This document shows positions 8,727 through 18,197 of a stretch of 64,000 bases of DNA, piece by piece. The notes under the pieces were generated by a model. The model did not search any database and was not told the DNA's origin. It saw only the letters and a program-made list of their open reading frames with translations. Numbering within the stretch: position 1 is the first letter of the stretch; each line of letters opens with the position of its first letter. Source of the DNA: Pseudomonas asplenii (GTDB taxonomy: Bacteria > Pseudomonadota > Gammaproteobacteria > Pseudomonadales > Pseudomonadaceae). A program made the position numbers and the translations under genes. The DNA is taken from NCBI RefSeq assembly GCF_900105475.1, contig NZ_LT629777.1:1-64000 (forward strand), written 5' to 3'.

Positions 8727-9344
8727 TCAGCCCAGCATCACCAGGCGGTTCGGCAACTCGTTGCGCGATTGAGTCAAGGGCACATGGGTAGTGAGCAGCG
8801 TGCCGCAGGCCTCGATGCAGGTCACGAAGCCCTGTAGCGTCTGGCCCTGCCGGACCTGCTCGGTGAACGTCTTGACGATCGGCTCCCAGACGCTGTTGTC
8901 CAGGCGCCGGGAAATGCCCTCATCCACCAGGATTTCCACGTAACGCTCGGCCTCACTGACGAAAATCAGTACCCCGGTGCCGCCAACGGTGTGGTGCAGG
9001 TTCTGTTCGAGAAACTGCCGCCGCGCCAACCCCGAGGCGCGCCAGTGCCGTACCGAGCGCGGAATCAGCCGGCTGGTCACCGACGGAATGCGAAACACCA
9101 GGCACAGCAGGATAAAACTGCTCCACTGCACCGCCAGCAGGGTGTGGCCATTGAGCCAACCGAAGACGAAATTGATCACGCCCGGCACCAGCAGCGCCAG
9201 CAGGCTGGCCCAGAGCAACGGGAGATAGGCATAGTCGTCGGCGCGGCGGGCCAGTACCGTTACCAGTTCGGCATCGGTCTGGCGCTCCACCCGCGCGATC
9301 GCTTCGGCGACCTGGCGTTGTTCGTATTCACTGAGTAAGGCCAT
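8727..9344 (-). CDS. TPM-domain membrane protein
   Basis: A 205-residue protein. An N-terminal TPM-type stretch (SEYEQRQVAEAIARVERQTDAELVTVLARRADDY) is interrupted by two hydrophobic segments (about 43-64 and 70-88). It then continues with LARRQFLEQNLHHTVGGTGVLIFVSEAERYVEILVDEGI. The gene is the last of a three-gene minus-strand unit lemA, tpm1, tpm2 with 27-29 base gaps. TPM proteins of this arrangement are widespread; a role in envelope or photosystem-like maintenance is known only for some. Function here is not established. Confidence 0.75.
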   Translation of the reverse strand: MALLSEYEQRQVAEAIARVERQTDAELVTVLARRADDYAYLPLLWASLLALLVPGVINFVFGWLNGHTLLAVQWSSFILLCLVFRIPSVTSRLIPRSVRHWRASGLARRQFLEQNLHHTVGGTGVLIFVSEAERYVEILVDEGISRRLDNSVWEPIVKTFTEQVRQGQTLQGFVTCIEACGTLLTTHVPLTQSRNELPNRLVMLG

Positions 9345-9371
9345 GGTTGTGCTGCTCTCTGATTATTATGG

Positions 9372-10079
9372 TTACCAACTGCCCGACGATCCGCCACCGC
9401 CGAAACTGCCACCGCCGCCGCTGAAACCACCACCGGAACGACCGCCACCGCTGCTCGAACCGCCCGAGCCACCGCCCCGGGGTCCGTAACCCATCAGTTG
9501 CATGATTGCGCAGAACAGCACGAACAACACGCACAGAAAGGCCGTCAGATAGGGGTGTCGCGAACCGAAATCACCCGCCGGCTCGGGTTTCTCTTCCACG
9601 GGACCGCCCAAGGTGTCGAGTATCGCCTCAACCCCGGCACGAATGCCGCTTGAAGCATTGCCACGCTTGAACTGCGGCACGATCAAGTGGTTGATGATCA
9701 GCGAGGCCCGGGCGTCGGTCAGACGATCCTCCAGGCCATAGCCCACTTCGATACGCACCTTGCGCTCGTCACGGGCGACGATCAGCAGCGCGCCATTGTT
9801 CCGGTCCTTCTGGCCGATGCCCCAGTGCCGGCCCAACTGGTAACCGTAGTCCTCGATACTGGTGCCCTGCAGGTCGGGCAGGGTCACCACCACGATCTGC
9901 TCACCGGTCGCCTTTTCGTGGGCCTGCAGTTCCTGGTTCAAGGTCGCGATCACCGGCGCCTCGATGAGCTGGGCATTATCCACTACCCGCCCGGTCAGTT
10001 CGGGAAACTGCAATTGGGCCCTGGCCGTCAATGCCAACGTGCACAGCAACAGCAACAAGGCACCTTTGAATATACGCAT
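9372..10079 (-). CDS. TPM-domain protein of the YgcG type with glycine-rich tail
   Basis: A 235-residue exported protein. A signal peptide (MRIFKGALLLLLCTLALTARAQ) is followed by a TPM domain (about 28-150, with GRVVDNAQLIEAP, GEQIVVVTLPDLQG and KVRIEVGYGLEDRLTDA). A membrane segment lies near 178-196, and the C-terminal tail of about 40 residues is almost only Gly and Ser. This is the YgcG layout: periplasmic TPM domain, anchor, Gly-rich tail. It lies between lemA and a second TPM gene, and these three commonly occur together. Confidence 0.85.
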   Translation of the reverse strand: MRIFKGALLLLLCTLALTARAQLQFPELTGRVVDNAQLIEAPVIATLNQELQAHEKATGEQIVVVTLPDLQGTSIEDYGYQLGRHWGIGQKDRNNGALLIVARDERKVRIEVGYGLEDRLTDARASLIINHLIVPQFKRGNASSGIRAGVEAILDTLGGPVEEKPEPAGDFGSRHPYLTAFLCVLFVLFCAIMQLMGYGPRGGGSGGSSSGGGRSGGGFSGGGGSFGGGGSSGSW

Positions 10080-10108
10080 GTCTACCTCATCCGTGATGAC
10101 ACGGCCGG

Positions 10109-10717
10109 TCAGAATTTCACTTGCGGCGCCTTGTCGGCGTCCTGCGTGGTCGCCTCGAAGTTCGGCCGCAGTTGCAGATCGCTGTACATCAGGCTATGCC
10201 AGAGACGACCGGGAAAGGTACGGATCTCGGTGTTGTACTTCTCCACGCTGAGGATGAAGTCGCGCCGGGCCACGCTGATACGGTTCTCCGTGCCTTCGAG
10301 CTGGGACTGCAGGGCGAGGAAGTTCTGGTTCGACTTGAGGTCCGGGTAACGCTCGGAAACCACCATCAGCCGGCTCAACGCACCGGTCAACTGGCCCTGG
10401 GCCTCCTGGTACTGCTTGAGTTTCTCGGGGTTGTCCAGGGTACTGGCGTCGACCTGGACCGAGGTCGCCCGCGAGCGTGCCTCGACCACTGCGGTCAGGG
10501 TGTCCTGTTCCTGCTTCGCGTAGCCCTTGACCGTTTCCACCAGATTCGGGATCAGGTCCGCGCGCCGCTGGTACTGGTTCTGCACCTGGGCCCAGTTGGA
10601 CTTCACCTGCTCGTCGTAGGTGGGAATATTATTGATGCCGCAGCCAGCCAGCACGCTGGTCAGCAGAGCCAGAGCGAGGACTCGCCAGCTCGAATGTAAA
10701 CCCGATGGTGCCTGCAT
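10109..10717 (-). CDS. LemA family lipoprotein
   Basis: A 202-residue LemA protein. I use the ATG at 10717, which has AAGGAG about 11 bases upstream and directly begins a lipoprotein signal (LTSVLAGCG, lipobox LAGC). The long helical LemA core carries NNIPTYDEQVKSNWAQVQNQ and RRADLIPNLVETVKGYAKQE. It is first in the operon with two TPM genes. LemA proteins are membrane-anchored helical bundles of uncertain role. Confidence 0.88.
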   Translation of the reverse strand: MQAPSGLHSSWRVLALALLTSVLAGCGINNIPTYDEQVKSNWAQVQNQYQRRADLIPNLVETVKGYAKQEQDTLTAVVEARSRATSVQVDASTLDNPEKLKQYQEAQGQLTGALSRLMVVSERYPDLKSNQNFLALQSQLEGTENRISVARRDFILSVEKYNTEIRTFPGRLWHSLMYSDLQLRPNFEATTQDADKAPQVKF

Positions 10718-10955
10718 GCTCGAAACGCTCCTTGAAACGATAGTGAGAGGGCGGCTTTTCATACCCATGCTCAGGACATAATCCGCCAGCGGCACTGGAA
10801 TGTATGAAGCCAATCAGCTAAAAGATGCCCAGCGCGAAAAACAGTTCAGTAGTGTGCTGGATTTATTGGCACAACAATAGTTGCTCCCTATAACGAAACA
10901 GCCCGACCAGTGCTCAAGCTGCAGTCGCGGGATCGGGCTCCCGAGATAATCATTC

Positions 10956-13247
10956 ATGAAGAAGCTGTGTTTGCTGGGCCTTGCTGTCGGCCTGGCCAGT
11001 CTCCCGGTTGTGGCGGACACCAAGCCCGTCCCCGTCGAAAACAAGGACGCCTTCATCACCCACCTGATGAAGCAGATGACCCTCGAGGAAAAGATCGGCC
11101 AGTTGCGCCTGATCAGCATCGGCCCGGAAATGCCCCGCGAACTGATCCGCAAGGAAATCGCCGCAGGCAACATCGGCGGCACCTTCAACTCGATTTCCCG
11201 CCCGGAAAACCGTCCGATGCAGGACGCGGCCATGCGCAGCCGGCTGAAGATCCCGATGTTCTTCGCCTATGACGTGATCCACGGCCACCGGACCATTTTC
11301 CCGATCAGCCTGGGCCTGGCCTCCAGCTGGGACATGGACGCCATCGGTCGCTCCGGGCGCATCGCCGCCCAGGAAGCCAGCGCCGACAGCCTCGACATCA
11401 CCTTCGCTCCGATGGTCGACATTTCCCGCGACCCACGCTGGGGCCGGACTTCCGAAGGGTTCGGCGAAGACACCTACCTGGTCTCGCGCATCGCCAAGGT
11501 GATGGTCCAGGCGTACCAGGGCAAGAGCCCGAGCGAACCGGACAGCATCATGGCCAGCGTCAAGCACTTCGCCCTCTACGGCGCGGTGGAAGGCGGTCGC
11601 GACTACAACGTGGTCGACATGAGCCCGGTGAAGATGTACCAGACCTACCTGCCGCCCTATCGCGCCGCCATCGATGCCGGTGCCGGCGGGGTAATGGTCG
11701 CGCTGAACTCGATCAACGGCGTACCCGCCACCTCCAACACCTGGCTGATGCAGGACCTGCTGCGCAAGGACTGGGGGTTCAAGGGCCTGGCCGTCAGCGA
11801 CCACGGAGCGATTTTCGAACTGCTCAAGCACGGTGTCGCCAAGGACGGTCGCGAAGCGGCCAAGCTGGCGATCAAGGCCGGCATCGACATGAGCATGAAC
11901 GACTCGCTGTATGGCAAGGAACTGCCAGGGCTGATCAAGTCCGGCGAAGTGCCGCAAAGCGATCTGGACAACGCCGTGCGTGAAGTGCTCGGCGCCAAGT
12001 ACGACATGGGCCTGTTCAAGGACCCGTACCTGCGTATCGGCAAGGCCGAGGATGATCCGGCCGACACCAACGCCGAGAGCCGCCTGCATCGCGCCGAAGC
12101 CCGCGACGTGGCCAAGCGCAGCCTGGTGCTGCTCAAGAACGAGAAGCAGACCCTGCCCCTGCAGAAGTCGGCGAAGATCGCCGTGGTCGGCCCGCTGGCC
12201 AAGGCGCCGATCGACATGATGGGCAGTTGGGCCGCCGCCGGCCTGCCAGCACAATCAGTCACCCTGTTCGACGGCATGAGCCGTGCCCTGGGCGACAAGG
12301 GCCAACTGGTCTATGCCCGCGGCTCGAACATCACCACCGACAAGAAGGTCGTCGACTACCTCAACTTCCTCAACTTCGATGCCCCGGAAGTGGTCGACGA
12401 TCCGCGTCCCGAGCAGCAGTTGATCGACGAGGCGGTGAAGGCCGCACAGCAGGCCGACGTGGTGGTGGCAGCGGTGGGCGAATCGCGTGGCATGTCCCAC
12501 GAATCGTCGAGCCGTACCGACCTGAACATCCCCGAGACCCAGCGCAAGCTGATCGCCGCCCTCAAGGCCACCGGCAAGCCGCTGGTGCTGGTGTTGATGA
12601 ACGGTCGTCCGCTGACCATCGGCCATGAACAGGATCAGGCCGACGCCGTGCTGGAAACCTGGTTCAGCGGTACCGAAGGCGGCAACGCCATCGCCGACGT
12701 GCTGTTCGGCGACTACAACCCGTCGGGCAAGCTGCCGATCACCTTCCCGCGCTCGGTCGGCCAGGTGCCGATGTACTACAACCACCTGACCATCGGCCGG
12801 CCATTCACGCCGGGCAAGCCGGGCAACTACACCTCGCAGTACTTCGACGAGGAAAACACCCCGCTGTATCCGTTCGGCTATGGCCTGAGCTACACCGACT
12901 TCAGCCTGAGCAACATGGCGCTGTCCTCGACAACGCTGAACAAGAGCGGCAAGCTCGACGCCAGCATCACCGTGCGCAACACCGGCAAGCGTGATGGCGA
13001 GACCGTGGTCCAGCTGTATATCCAGGACGTCGCGGGCTCGATGATCCGTCCGGTCAAGGAACTGAAGAACTTCCAGAAGGTGCTGCTCAAGGCCGGTGAA
13101 GAAAAGGTCATTCACTTCACCATCGACGAGAACGACCTGAAGTTCTACAACACCCAGCTCAAGTACGCCGCCGAGCCGGGCAAGTTCAACGTGCAGATTG
13201 GCCTGGACTCCCAGGACGTGACGCAACAGAGCTTCGAACTGCTGTAA
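10956..13247 (+). CDS. bglX: Periplasmic beta-glucosidase, glycoside hydrolase family 3
   Basis: A 763-residue exported enzyme like E. coli BglX that cleaves terminal beta-D-glucosides. The signal peptide is MKKLCLLGLAVGLASLPVVAD. The GH3 N-terminal barrel runs about 35-360, with KHFALYGA and the nucleophile Asp282 in GLAVSDHGA. The C-terminal GH3 domain runs about 395-625, and a fibronectin-III-like domain about 670-750. Length is normal. The gene stands alone, divergent from lemA, and is followed by a REP pair. Confidence 0.92.
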   Translation: MKKLCLLGLAVGLASLPVVADTKPVPVENKDAFITHLMKQMTLEEKIGQLRLISIGPEMPRELIRKEIAAGNIGGTFNSISRPENRPMQDAAMRSRLKIPMFFAYDVIHGHRTIFPISLGLASSWDMDAIGRSGRIAAQEASADSLDITFAPMVDISRDPRWGRTSEGFGEDTYLVSRIAKVMVQAYQGKSPSEPDSIMASVKHFALYGAVEGGRDYNVVDMSPVKMYQTYLPPYRAAIDAGAGGVMVALNSINGVPATSNTWLMQDLLRKDWGFKGLAVSDHGAIFELLKHGVAKDGREAAKLAIKAGIDMSMNDSLYGKELPGLIKSGEVPQSDLDNAVREVLGAKYDMGLFKDPYLRIGKAEDDPADTNAESRLHRAEARDVAKRSLVLLKNEKQTLPLQKSAKIAVVGPLAKAPIDMMGSWAAAGLPAQSVTLFDGMSRALGDKGQLVYARGSNITTDKKVVDYLNFLNFDAPEVVDDPRPEQQLIDEAVKAAQQADVVVAAVGESRGMSHESSSRTDLNIPETQRKLIAALKATGKPLVLVLMNGRPLTIGHEQDQADAVLETWFSGTEGGNAIADVLFGDYNPSGKLPITFPRSVGQVPMYYNHLTIGRPFTPGKPGNYTSQYFDEENTPLYPFGYGLSYTDFSLSNMALSSTTLNKSGKLDASITVRNTGKRDGETVVQLYIQDVAGSMIRPVKELKNFQKVLLKAGEEKVIHFTIDENDLKFYNTQLKYAAEPGKFNVQIGLDSQDVTQQSFELL

Positions 13248-13257
13248 CCCTCCCCCT

Positions 13258-13304
13258 GCAGGAGACGGCTTGCTGGCCCTGATCGCCAGCAAGCCGGCGC
13301 CTAC
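13258..13304. repeat. REP-type inverted pair
   Basis: CGGCTTGCTGGC (13266-13277) faces GCCAGCAAGCCG (13285-13296) across a 7-base loop. It is flanked by GCAGGAG and GCGCCTAC, like the REP pair at 57782. It can act as a terminator-like hairpin after bglX. Confidence 0.75.
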
Positions 13305-13370
13305 AAGTCAACGTCGGCCTGGCCGGGCGTGTTATCTTTTCTGCCCTCTCTCAAGCCCGTCGTTGCCCGC

Positions 13371-15137
13371 ATGCCGCCGATTCCCCGTTCCCTGCGTCTG
13401 CTGCTCCATACCCTGCTGATCCTCGCAGGCACAGCGCTGGCCGCTGGCTGGGCCATGCACCGCGCCACACAACAGGCACTGCTGGACGACGCCGCACGCG
13501 GCCATGGGCAACTGGCGCTATATGCCAACTCCCTGCACACCCTGATCGAGCGCTACCGCGCCCTGCCAGCCGTCATCGCCCTGGACCCGGAACTGCGCCA
13601 GGCACTCAATGGACCGATCAGCGCGCAACAGCAGGATGTGCTCAACCGCAAGCTGGAACGCATGAACGGCGCCGCCCGATCCTCGACCCTGCAACTGCTC
13701 GACCGTAACGGTCTGTCGGTGGCGGCCAGCAACTGGCGTCTGCCCAGCAGCTACGTCGGCAACTACTACGGTTTTCGCCCCTACTTCAACCAGACCCGCA
13801 GCCAGGGCAGCGGGCACTTCTACGCGGTCGGCGTGACCAGCGGAATTCCCGGCTATTTCCTCTCCAGCGCGGTGTACAACGACCACGGCGAATTCATCGG
13901 GGCCATGGTGGTGAAGCTGGAGTTTCCCGAGATCGAACGCGAATGGAGCAAGGGCAACGACACCCTGCTGGTCAGCGACTCCCGCGACATCGTATTCATC
14001 GCCAACCAGCCGAACTGGCGTTATCGCCTGCTGCGCCCGCTGTCGGACAACGACCGCAGTGAAATCGGCCGCACCCGCCAATATGACAAGCAGCCGCTGG
14101 GCAACATCAAGCATCAGACCCTGCGCGTCTTCGACAACCACAGTTTCCTGAGCCGGGTTGAAACCCCCGACGGCAGCGCCGACCTGCTCTGGGACTCGCT
14201 GCCGCTGGAGACGGAGAACTGGACCCTGCACCTGCTGCGCAAGCCGCCAGTGGCCGCCGAGGAGCGGCGCAATGCCGCGCTGGCCGGTGCCGGCCTGTGG
14301 CTGACCGTGGTGTTTCTCGCGCTGTTCCTCAACCAGCGCTGGCGCCTGGCCCGGTTGCACCAGCGCAGCCGTGAGGAACTGGAGCAGTTGGTAGAGGAGC
14401 GCACCCGCGACCTGCGCACGGCCCAGGATGGCCTGGTGCAGTCAGCCAAGCTGGCGGCACTGGGACAGATGTCCGCCGCCCTGGCCCATGAAATCAACCA
14501 GCCGCTGACCGCCCAGCGCATGCAGTTGGCGACCCTGCGCCTGCTGCTCGACCATGGCCGGATCGAGGCGGCCCAAAAGGCCCTGGCGCCCCTGGAGCAG
14601 ATGCTGACGCGCATGGCCGGGCTCACCGGTCATCTCAAGACCTACGCCCGACAAAGCCCCAGCGGACTGCGCGAACCGCTGGACCTGGCCTGCGTGGTCG
14701 ACCAGGCGCTGCAACTGCTCGACCCGCGCCTGCGCGAAGACAATGTCAGCATCGTCCTGCACCTGACCCGGCCGGCCTGGGTACGCGGCGATGCGATCCG
14801 TCTCGAACAGGTGTTGATCAACCTGCTGCGCAACGCCCTCGATGCCATGCACGACAAACCCCTCAAGCGCCTGGAAATCCGCATCGAAGCCGATCAGCAA
14901 TTGTGGCTGTTGACCGTCGGCGACAGTGGTGGTGGCATTGCCGAGGAACACCTGGCGAAGGTCTTCGATCCGTTCTTCACCACCAAACCGGTCGGCGAAG
15001 GCCTGGGCCTGGGCCTCGCGGTGTCCTACGCGATCGTCCATGAACAGAGCGGTCGCCTGAGCGTCGCCAACCAGCATGGCGGCGCCGTCTTCACCCTGGC
15101 ACTGCCAATTGCTCTGGAGGCCCGCGAATCATGTTGA
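13371..15137 (+). CDS. mifS: Sensor histidine kinase, MifS/DctB-like
   Basis: A 588-residue inner-membrane kinase. Membrane segment 1 is at about 8-27, and a periplasmic double-Cache sensor runs about 30-295 with the DctB-type FRPYFNQ motif. Membrane segment 2 is at about 303-321. The HisKA domain carries the H-box [14 protein letters not shown] (His373), and the HATPase domain carries [16 protein letters not shown] and [13 protein letters not shown]. The gene overlaps the response regulator by 7 bases and is followed by an alpha-ketoglutarate permease. P. aeruginosa MifS/MifR controls alpha-ketoglutarate uptake, hence the assignment; a C4-dicarboxylate DctB is the alternative. I use ATG 13371; a GTG 14 codons upstream adds residues not typical of the family. 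Confidence 0.8.
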   Translation: MPPIPRSLRLLLHTLLILAGTALAAGWAMHRATQQALLDDAARGHGQLALYANSLHTLIERYRALPAVIALDPELRQALNGPISAQQQDVLNRKLERMNGAARSSTLQLLDRNGLSVAASNWRLPSSYVGNYYGFRPYFNQTRSQGSGHFYAVGVTSGIPGYFLSSAVYNDHGEFIGAMVVKLEFPEIEREWSKGNDTLLVSDSRDIVFIANQPNWRYRLLRPLSDNDRSEIGRTRQYDKQPLGNIKHQTLRVFDNHSFLSRVETPDGSADLLWDSLPLETENWTLHLLRKPPVAAEERRNAALAGAGLWLTVVFLALFLNQRWRLARLHQRSREELEQLVEERTRDLRTAQDGLVQSAKLAALGQMSAALAHEINQPLTAQRMQLATLRLLLDHGRIEAAQKALAPLEQMLTRMAGLTGHLKTYARQSPSGLREPLDLACVVDQALQLLDPRLREDNVSIVLHLTRPAWVRGDAIRLEQVLINLLRNALDAMHDKPLKRLEIRIEADQQLWLLTVGDSGGGIAEEHLAKVFDPFFTTKPVGEGLGLGLAVSYAIVHEQSGRLSVANQHGGAVFTLALPIALEARESC

Positions 15138-16465
15138 ACTCGGTGATCGTAGTCGATGACGAAGCCAGCATTCGTCTGGCGGTGGAGCAGTGGCTGAGCC
15201 TGTCGGGGTTCTCGGTCCAACTGTTCAGCCGCGCCGAGGAATGCCTGGCACAACTGCCGGCAAACTTTCCCGGCGTGATCATCAGCGACGTGCGAATGCC
15301 CGGCCTCGGCGGCCTGGAACTGCTGGCGCGGGTGCGGGCACTCGACCCCGACCTGCCGGTGATTCTGCTGACCGGCCACGGCGATGTGCCGATGGCGGTC
15401 GAGGCGATGCGTGATGGCGCCTACGACTTCCTGGAAAAACCCTTCAGCCCCGAAGCCCTGCTTGGCAGCCTCGGGCGCGCGCTGGAAAAACGCCAGTTGG
15501 TGCTGGAGAACCGCCGCCTGCACGAACAGGCCGACAGCCGCTCGCGCCTCGATGCCTGCCTGCTGGGCGTTTCGCGCAGCCTGCAGACCTTGCGTCGCCA
15601 AGTGCTGGAACTGGCGCCACTGCCGGTCAACGTGCTGATCCGCGGCGAAACCGGCAGCGGCAAGGAGCGGGTCGCCCGTTGTCTGCATGACTTCGGGCCA
15701 CGTTCGGCCAAGCCGTTCGTCGCCCTCAACTGCGCGGCGATTCCCGAGCCGTTGTTCGAAGCCGAACTGTTCGGCCATGAGAGTGGAGCCTTCACCGGCG
15801 CTCAGGGCAAGCGGATCGGCAAGCTGGAATATGCCGACGGCGGCACCTTGTTTCTCGACGAGATCGAGAGCATGCCGCTGGCCCAGCAGGTGAAACTGCT
15901 GCGGGTACTGCAGGAGCAGAAGCTCGAACGCCTAGGCTCCAACCAGAGCATCCCGGTCGACTTGCGTATCGTCGCCGCGACCAAGCCCGACTTGCTGGAA
16001 GAATCCCGCGCCGGGCGTTTTCGCGAAGACCTGGCGTATCGGCTGACCGTGGCCGAACTGCGCCTGCCGCCGTTGCGTGATCGACGAGAAGACATCCCCC
16101 TGCTGTTCGAACACTTTGCCCAGGACGCGGCCGAGCGTCTGGGACGCAGTGCGACGCCACTGAGCGGGGCGCAACTGAGTCGGCTACTGAGCCATGACTG
16201 GCCAGGTAACGTCCGTGAACTGGCGAATGCCGCCGAGCGCTCGGTACTCGGCCTGAGCGAACCGGAGCCCACCGGCATCGAGCCGGGCCAATCCCTGGCA
16301 GCCCAGCAGGAAGCCTTCGAAGCGCAATGCCTGCGTTCGGCACTGGCCCGGCACAAGGGCGACATCAAGGCGGTGCTTGAAGAACTGCAACTGCCACGGC
16401 GTACCTTCAACGAGAAGATGCAGCGCCACGGGCTGACACGCGAAAGCTTCCTGCTGGACGACTGA
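15131..16465 (+). CDS. mifR: Sigma-54-dependent response regulator, MifR/DctD-like
   Basis: A 444-residue NtrC-class activator. The receiver domain (about 4-118) has phosphoacceptor Asp53 in IISDVRMPG. The AAA+ domain (about 145-365) has Walker A GETGSGKE, the sigma-54 contact loop ESGAFTGA and Walker B GGTLFLDEIE. A short C-terminal Fis-type helix-turn-helix (about 400-440) carries ALARHKGDIKAVLEELQLPR. It would be phosphorylated by the overlapping kinase and act at the paired palindromes at 16507-16551 to drive the sigma-54 promoter of kgtP. Confidence 0.85.
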   Translation: MLNSVIVVDDEASIRLAVEQWLSLSGFSVQLFSRAEECLAQLPANFPGVIISDVRMPGLGGLELLARVRALDPDLPVILLTGHGDVPMAVEAMRDGAYDFLEKPFSPEALLGSLGRALEKRQLVLENRRLHEQADSRSRLDACLLGVSRSLQTLRRQVLELAPLPVNVLIRGETGSGKERVARCLHDFGPRSAKPFVALNCAAIPEPLFEAELFGHESGAFTGAQGKRIGKLEYADGGTLFLDEIESMPLAQQVKLLRVLQEQKLERLGSNQSIPVDLRIVAATKPDLLEESRAGRFREDLAYRLTVAELRLPPLRDRREDIPLLFEHFAQDAAERLGRSATPLSGAQLSRLLSHDWPGNVRELANAAERSVLGLSEPEPTGIEPGQSLAAQQEAFEAQCLRSALARHKGDIKAVLEELQLPRRTFNEKMQRHGLTRESFLLDD

Positions 16466-16506
16466 CCACGCCACAGCGATACGCCGCAGGCATCGCGGCA
16501 ATATCG

Positions 16507-16551
16507 GCGGAAATCCGCTCATGCCCCACGCCGGCATAAGCGGATTTCCGC
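16507..16551. promoter_or_regulatory. Paired activator sites for the MifR-like regulator
   Basis: GCGGAAATCCGC (16507-16518) and GCGGATTTCCGC (16540-16551) are the same near-palindrome in opposite orientations, 33 bases centre to centre (about three helical turns). They lie about 45-90 bases upstream of the sigma-54 -24 element. This is the standard position for upstream activating sequences of NtrC-class proteins. Confidence 0.7.
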
Positions 16552-16594
16552 TCACCAAATCGTCAAAACCCCTCTGGAACGGCCCTTCCCGCCC

Positions 16595-16610
16595 TGGCAC
16601 GGCTCCTGCT
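16595..16610 (+). promoter_or_regulatory. Sigma-54 (-24/-12) promoter of kgtP
   Basis: TGGCACGGCTCCTGCT matches TGGCAC-N5-TTGC with one change (CTGC for TTGC). The GG and GC dinucleotides are correctly spaced. It lies 66 bases before the kgtP start and downstream of the paired palindromes. Confidence 0.75.
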
Positions 16611-16647
16611 ATGGAGCAGTCAGGCTGCGCTCACGCGCGCTCTACAC

Positions 16648-16655
16648 AACAACAA
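16648..16655 (+). promoter_or_regulatory. Candidate Hfq/Crc catabolite-repression (CA) motif in the kgtP leader
   Basis: AACAACAA fits the AAnAAnAA motif through which Hfq/Crc blocks translation in pseudomonads. It lies 20 bases before the chosen kgtP start. The function is inferred from motif and position only. Confidence 0.4.
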
Positions 16656-16675
16656 TGAATCAGAAGGTTCCCTCG

Positions 16676-17998
16676 ATGGATAACTCCACTACCCTGCCCC
16701 TGGGGGCGGCGGCTGCGCCGGCAAAAGAAAGAACCACCGCCAACCGCCTGAAATCGATTTTCAGCGGATCGGTCGGCAATATGGTCGAGTGGTACGACTG
16801 GTATGTCTACGCGGCCTTCTCGCTGTACTTCGCCAAGGTCTTCTTCCCCAAGGGGGATACCACCGCGCAACTGCTCAACACCGCCGCGATCTTCGCCGTG
16901 GGTTTCCTGATGCGCCCGATCGGCGGCTGGCTGATGGGCCTGTACGCCGACCGCAAGGGTCGCAAGGCAGCACTGATGGCTTCGGTCCTGCTGATGTGCT
17001 TCGGCTCACTGATCATCGCCCTGACCCCTGGCTATGAAACCATCGGCGTCGGCGCACCGATCCTGCTGGTGCTCGCTCGTCTGATGCAAGGCTTGTCGGT
17101 CGGCGGCGAATACGGCACCTCCGCCACCTACCTCAGCGAGATGGCGACCAAGGAGCGCCGTGGCTTCTTCTCCAGTTTCCAGTACGTCACCCTGATCTCC
17201 GGGCAACTCATCGCCCTGGCGGTGTTGATCGTGCTGCAACAGGCCCTCAGCGTCGAGCAGTTGCAGAACTGGGGTTGGCGGATTCCATTCGGTATCGGCG
17301 CCCTCTGTGCGGTGGTCGCGCTTTACCTGCGGCGCGGCATGGAAGAAACCGAGTCGTTCGTGAAGAAGAAGGAAAAGCCGAAAGAGAGCCTGATGCGCAC
17401 ACTGCTGCGTCATCCCAAGGAACTGATGACCGTGGTCGGTCTGACCATGGGTGGCACCCTGGCGTTCTACACCTACACCACCTACATGCAGAAGTACCTG
17501 GTGAACACCGTCGGCATGAGCATCTCCGACTCCACCACGATCTCGGCGGCAACGCTGTTCCTGTTCATGTGCCTGCAACCGGTGATCGGCGCGCTGTCGG
17601 ACAAGGTGGGGCGGCGACCGATCCTGATCGCCTTCGGGATCCTCGGCACGCTCTGCACCGTACCGATCCTGAGCACCCTGCACACCATCCAGACCTGGTG
17701 GGGGGCGTTCTTCCTGATCATGGCGGCCCTGATCATCGTCAGCGGCTACACCTCGATCAACGCGGTGGTGAAGGCCGAGCTGTTCCCTACCGAAATCCGC
17801 GCCCTGGGTGTGGGCCTGCCGTACGCACTGACCGTATCGATCTTCGGTGGCACCGCCGAATACATTGCGCTGTGGTTCAAGAGCATCGGCATGGAAACCG
17901 GCTACTACTGGTACGTGACCGCCTGCATCGCAGTGTCGCTGCTGGTGTACGTCACTATGAAAGACACCCGTAAGCACTCGCGAATCGAGACCGACTGA
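16676..17998 (+). CDS. kgtP: MFS alpha-ketoglutarate permease (KgtP type)
   Basis: A 440-residue inner-membrane symporter of the MFS metabolite:H+ family with about twelve membrane segments. Family signatures are GNMVEWYDWYVYAAFS, the loop MGLYADRKGRK and [18 protein letters not shown]. The start at 16676 is preferred because AAGG lies about 9 bases upstream; an ATG at 16655 lacks a ribosome site. Its position after mifSR with a sigma-54 promoter supports uptake of alpha-ketoglutarate. It shares architecture with PcaT at 56405, but its context differs. Confidence 0.85.
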   Translation: MDNSTTLPLGAAAAPAKERTTANRLKSIFSGSVGNMVEWYDWYVYAAFSLYFAKVFFPKGDTTAQLLNTAAIFAVGFLMRPIGGWLMGLYADRKGRKAALMASVLLMCFGSLIIALTPGYETIGVGAPILLVLARLMQGLSVGGEYGTSATYLSEMATKERRGFFSSFQYVTLISGQLIALAVLIVLQQALSVEQLQNWGWRIPFGIGALCAVVALYLRRGMEETESFVKKKEKPKESLMRTLLRHPKELMTVVGLTMGGTLAFYTYTTYMQKYLVNTVGMSISDSTTISAATLFLFMCLQPVIGALSDKVGRRPILIAFGILGTLCTVPILSTLHTIQTWWGAFFLIMAALIIVSGYTSINAVVKAELFPTEIRALGVGLPYALTVSIFGGTAEYIALWFKSIGMETGYYWYVTACIAVSLLVYVTMKDTRKHSRIETD

Positions 17999-18007
17999 TC
18001 ACTCCCC

Positions 18008-18035
18008 TGCCGGTCCTCAGTGACGGGGACCGGCA
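18008..18035 (+). terminator. Hairpin after kgtP
   Basis: TGCCGGTCC (18008-18016) pairs with GGACCGGCA (18027-18035), a 9-base-pair stem ten bases after the kgtP stop. There is no real T-tract, so termination strength is uncertain. Confidence 0.55.
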
Positions 18036-18197
18036 CTGCTCTTGTGCAGGAGCAGCATTTATCGGCGAAAAGCCCTTCAAGCCTTGCTCATCCCCTGGAG
18101 TCTCCCACCACAGGGCCCGCCTGTATTTGATGCACGCGGGGAAGATGCGCTGGCATTAATGACCCGTTAATTCCCCTCCGCCATCCTGATCCTACGC

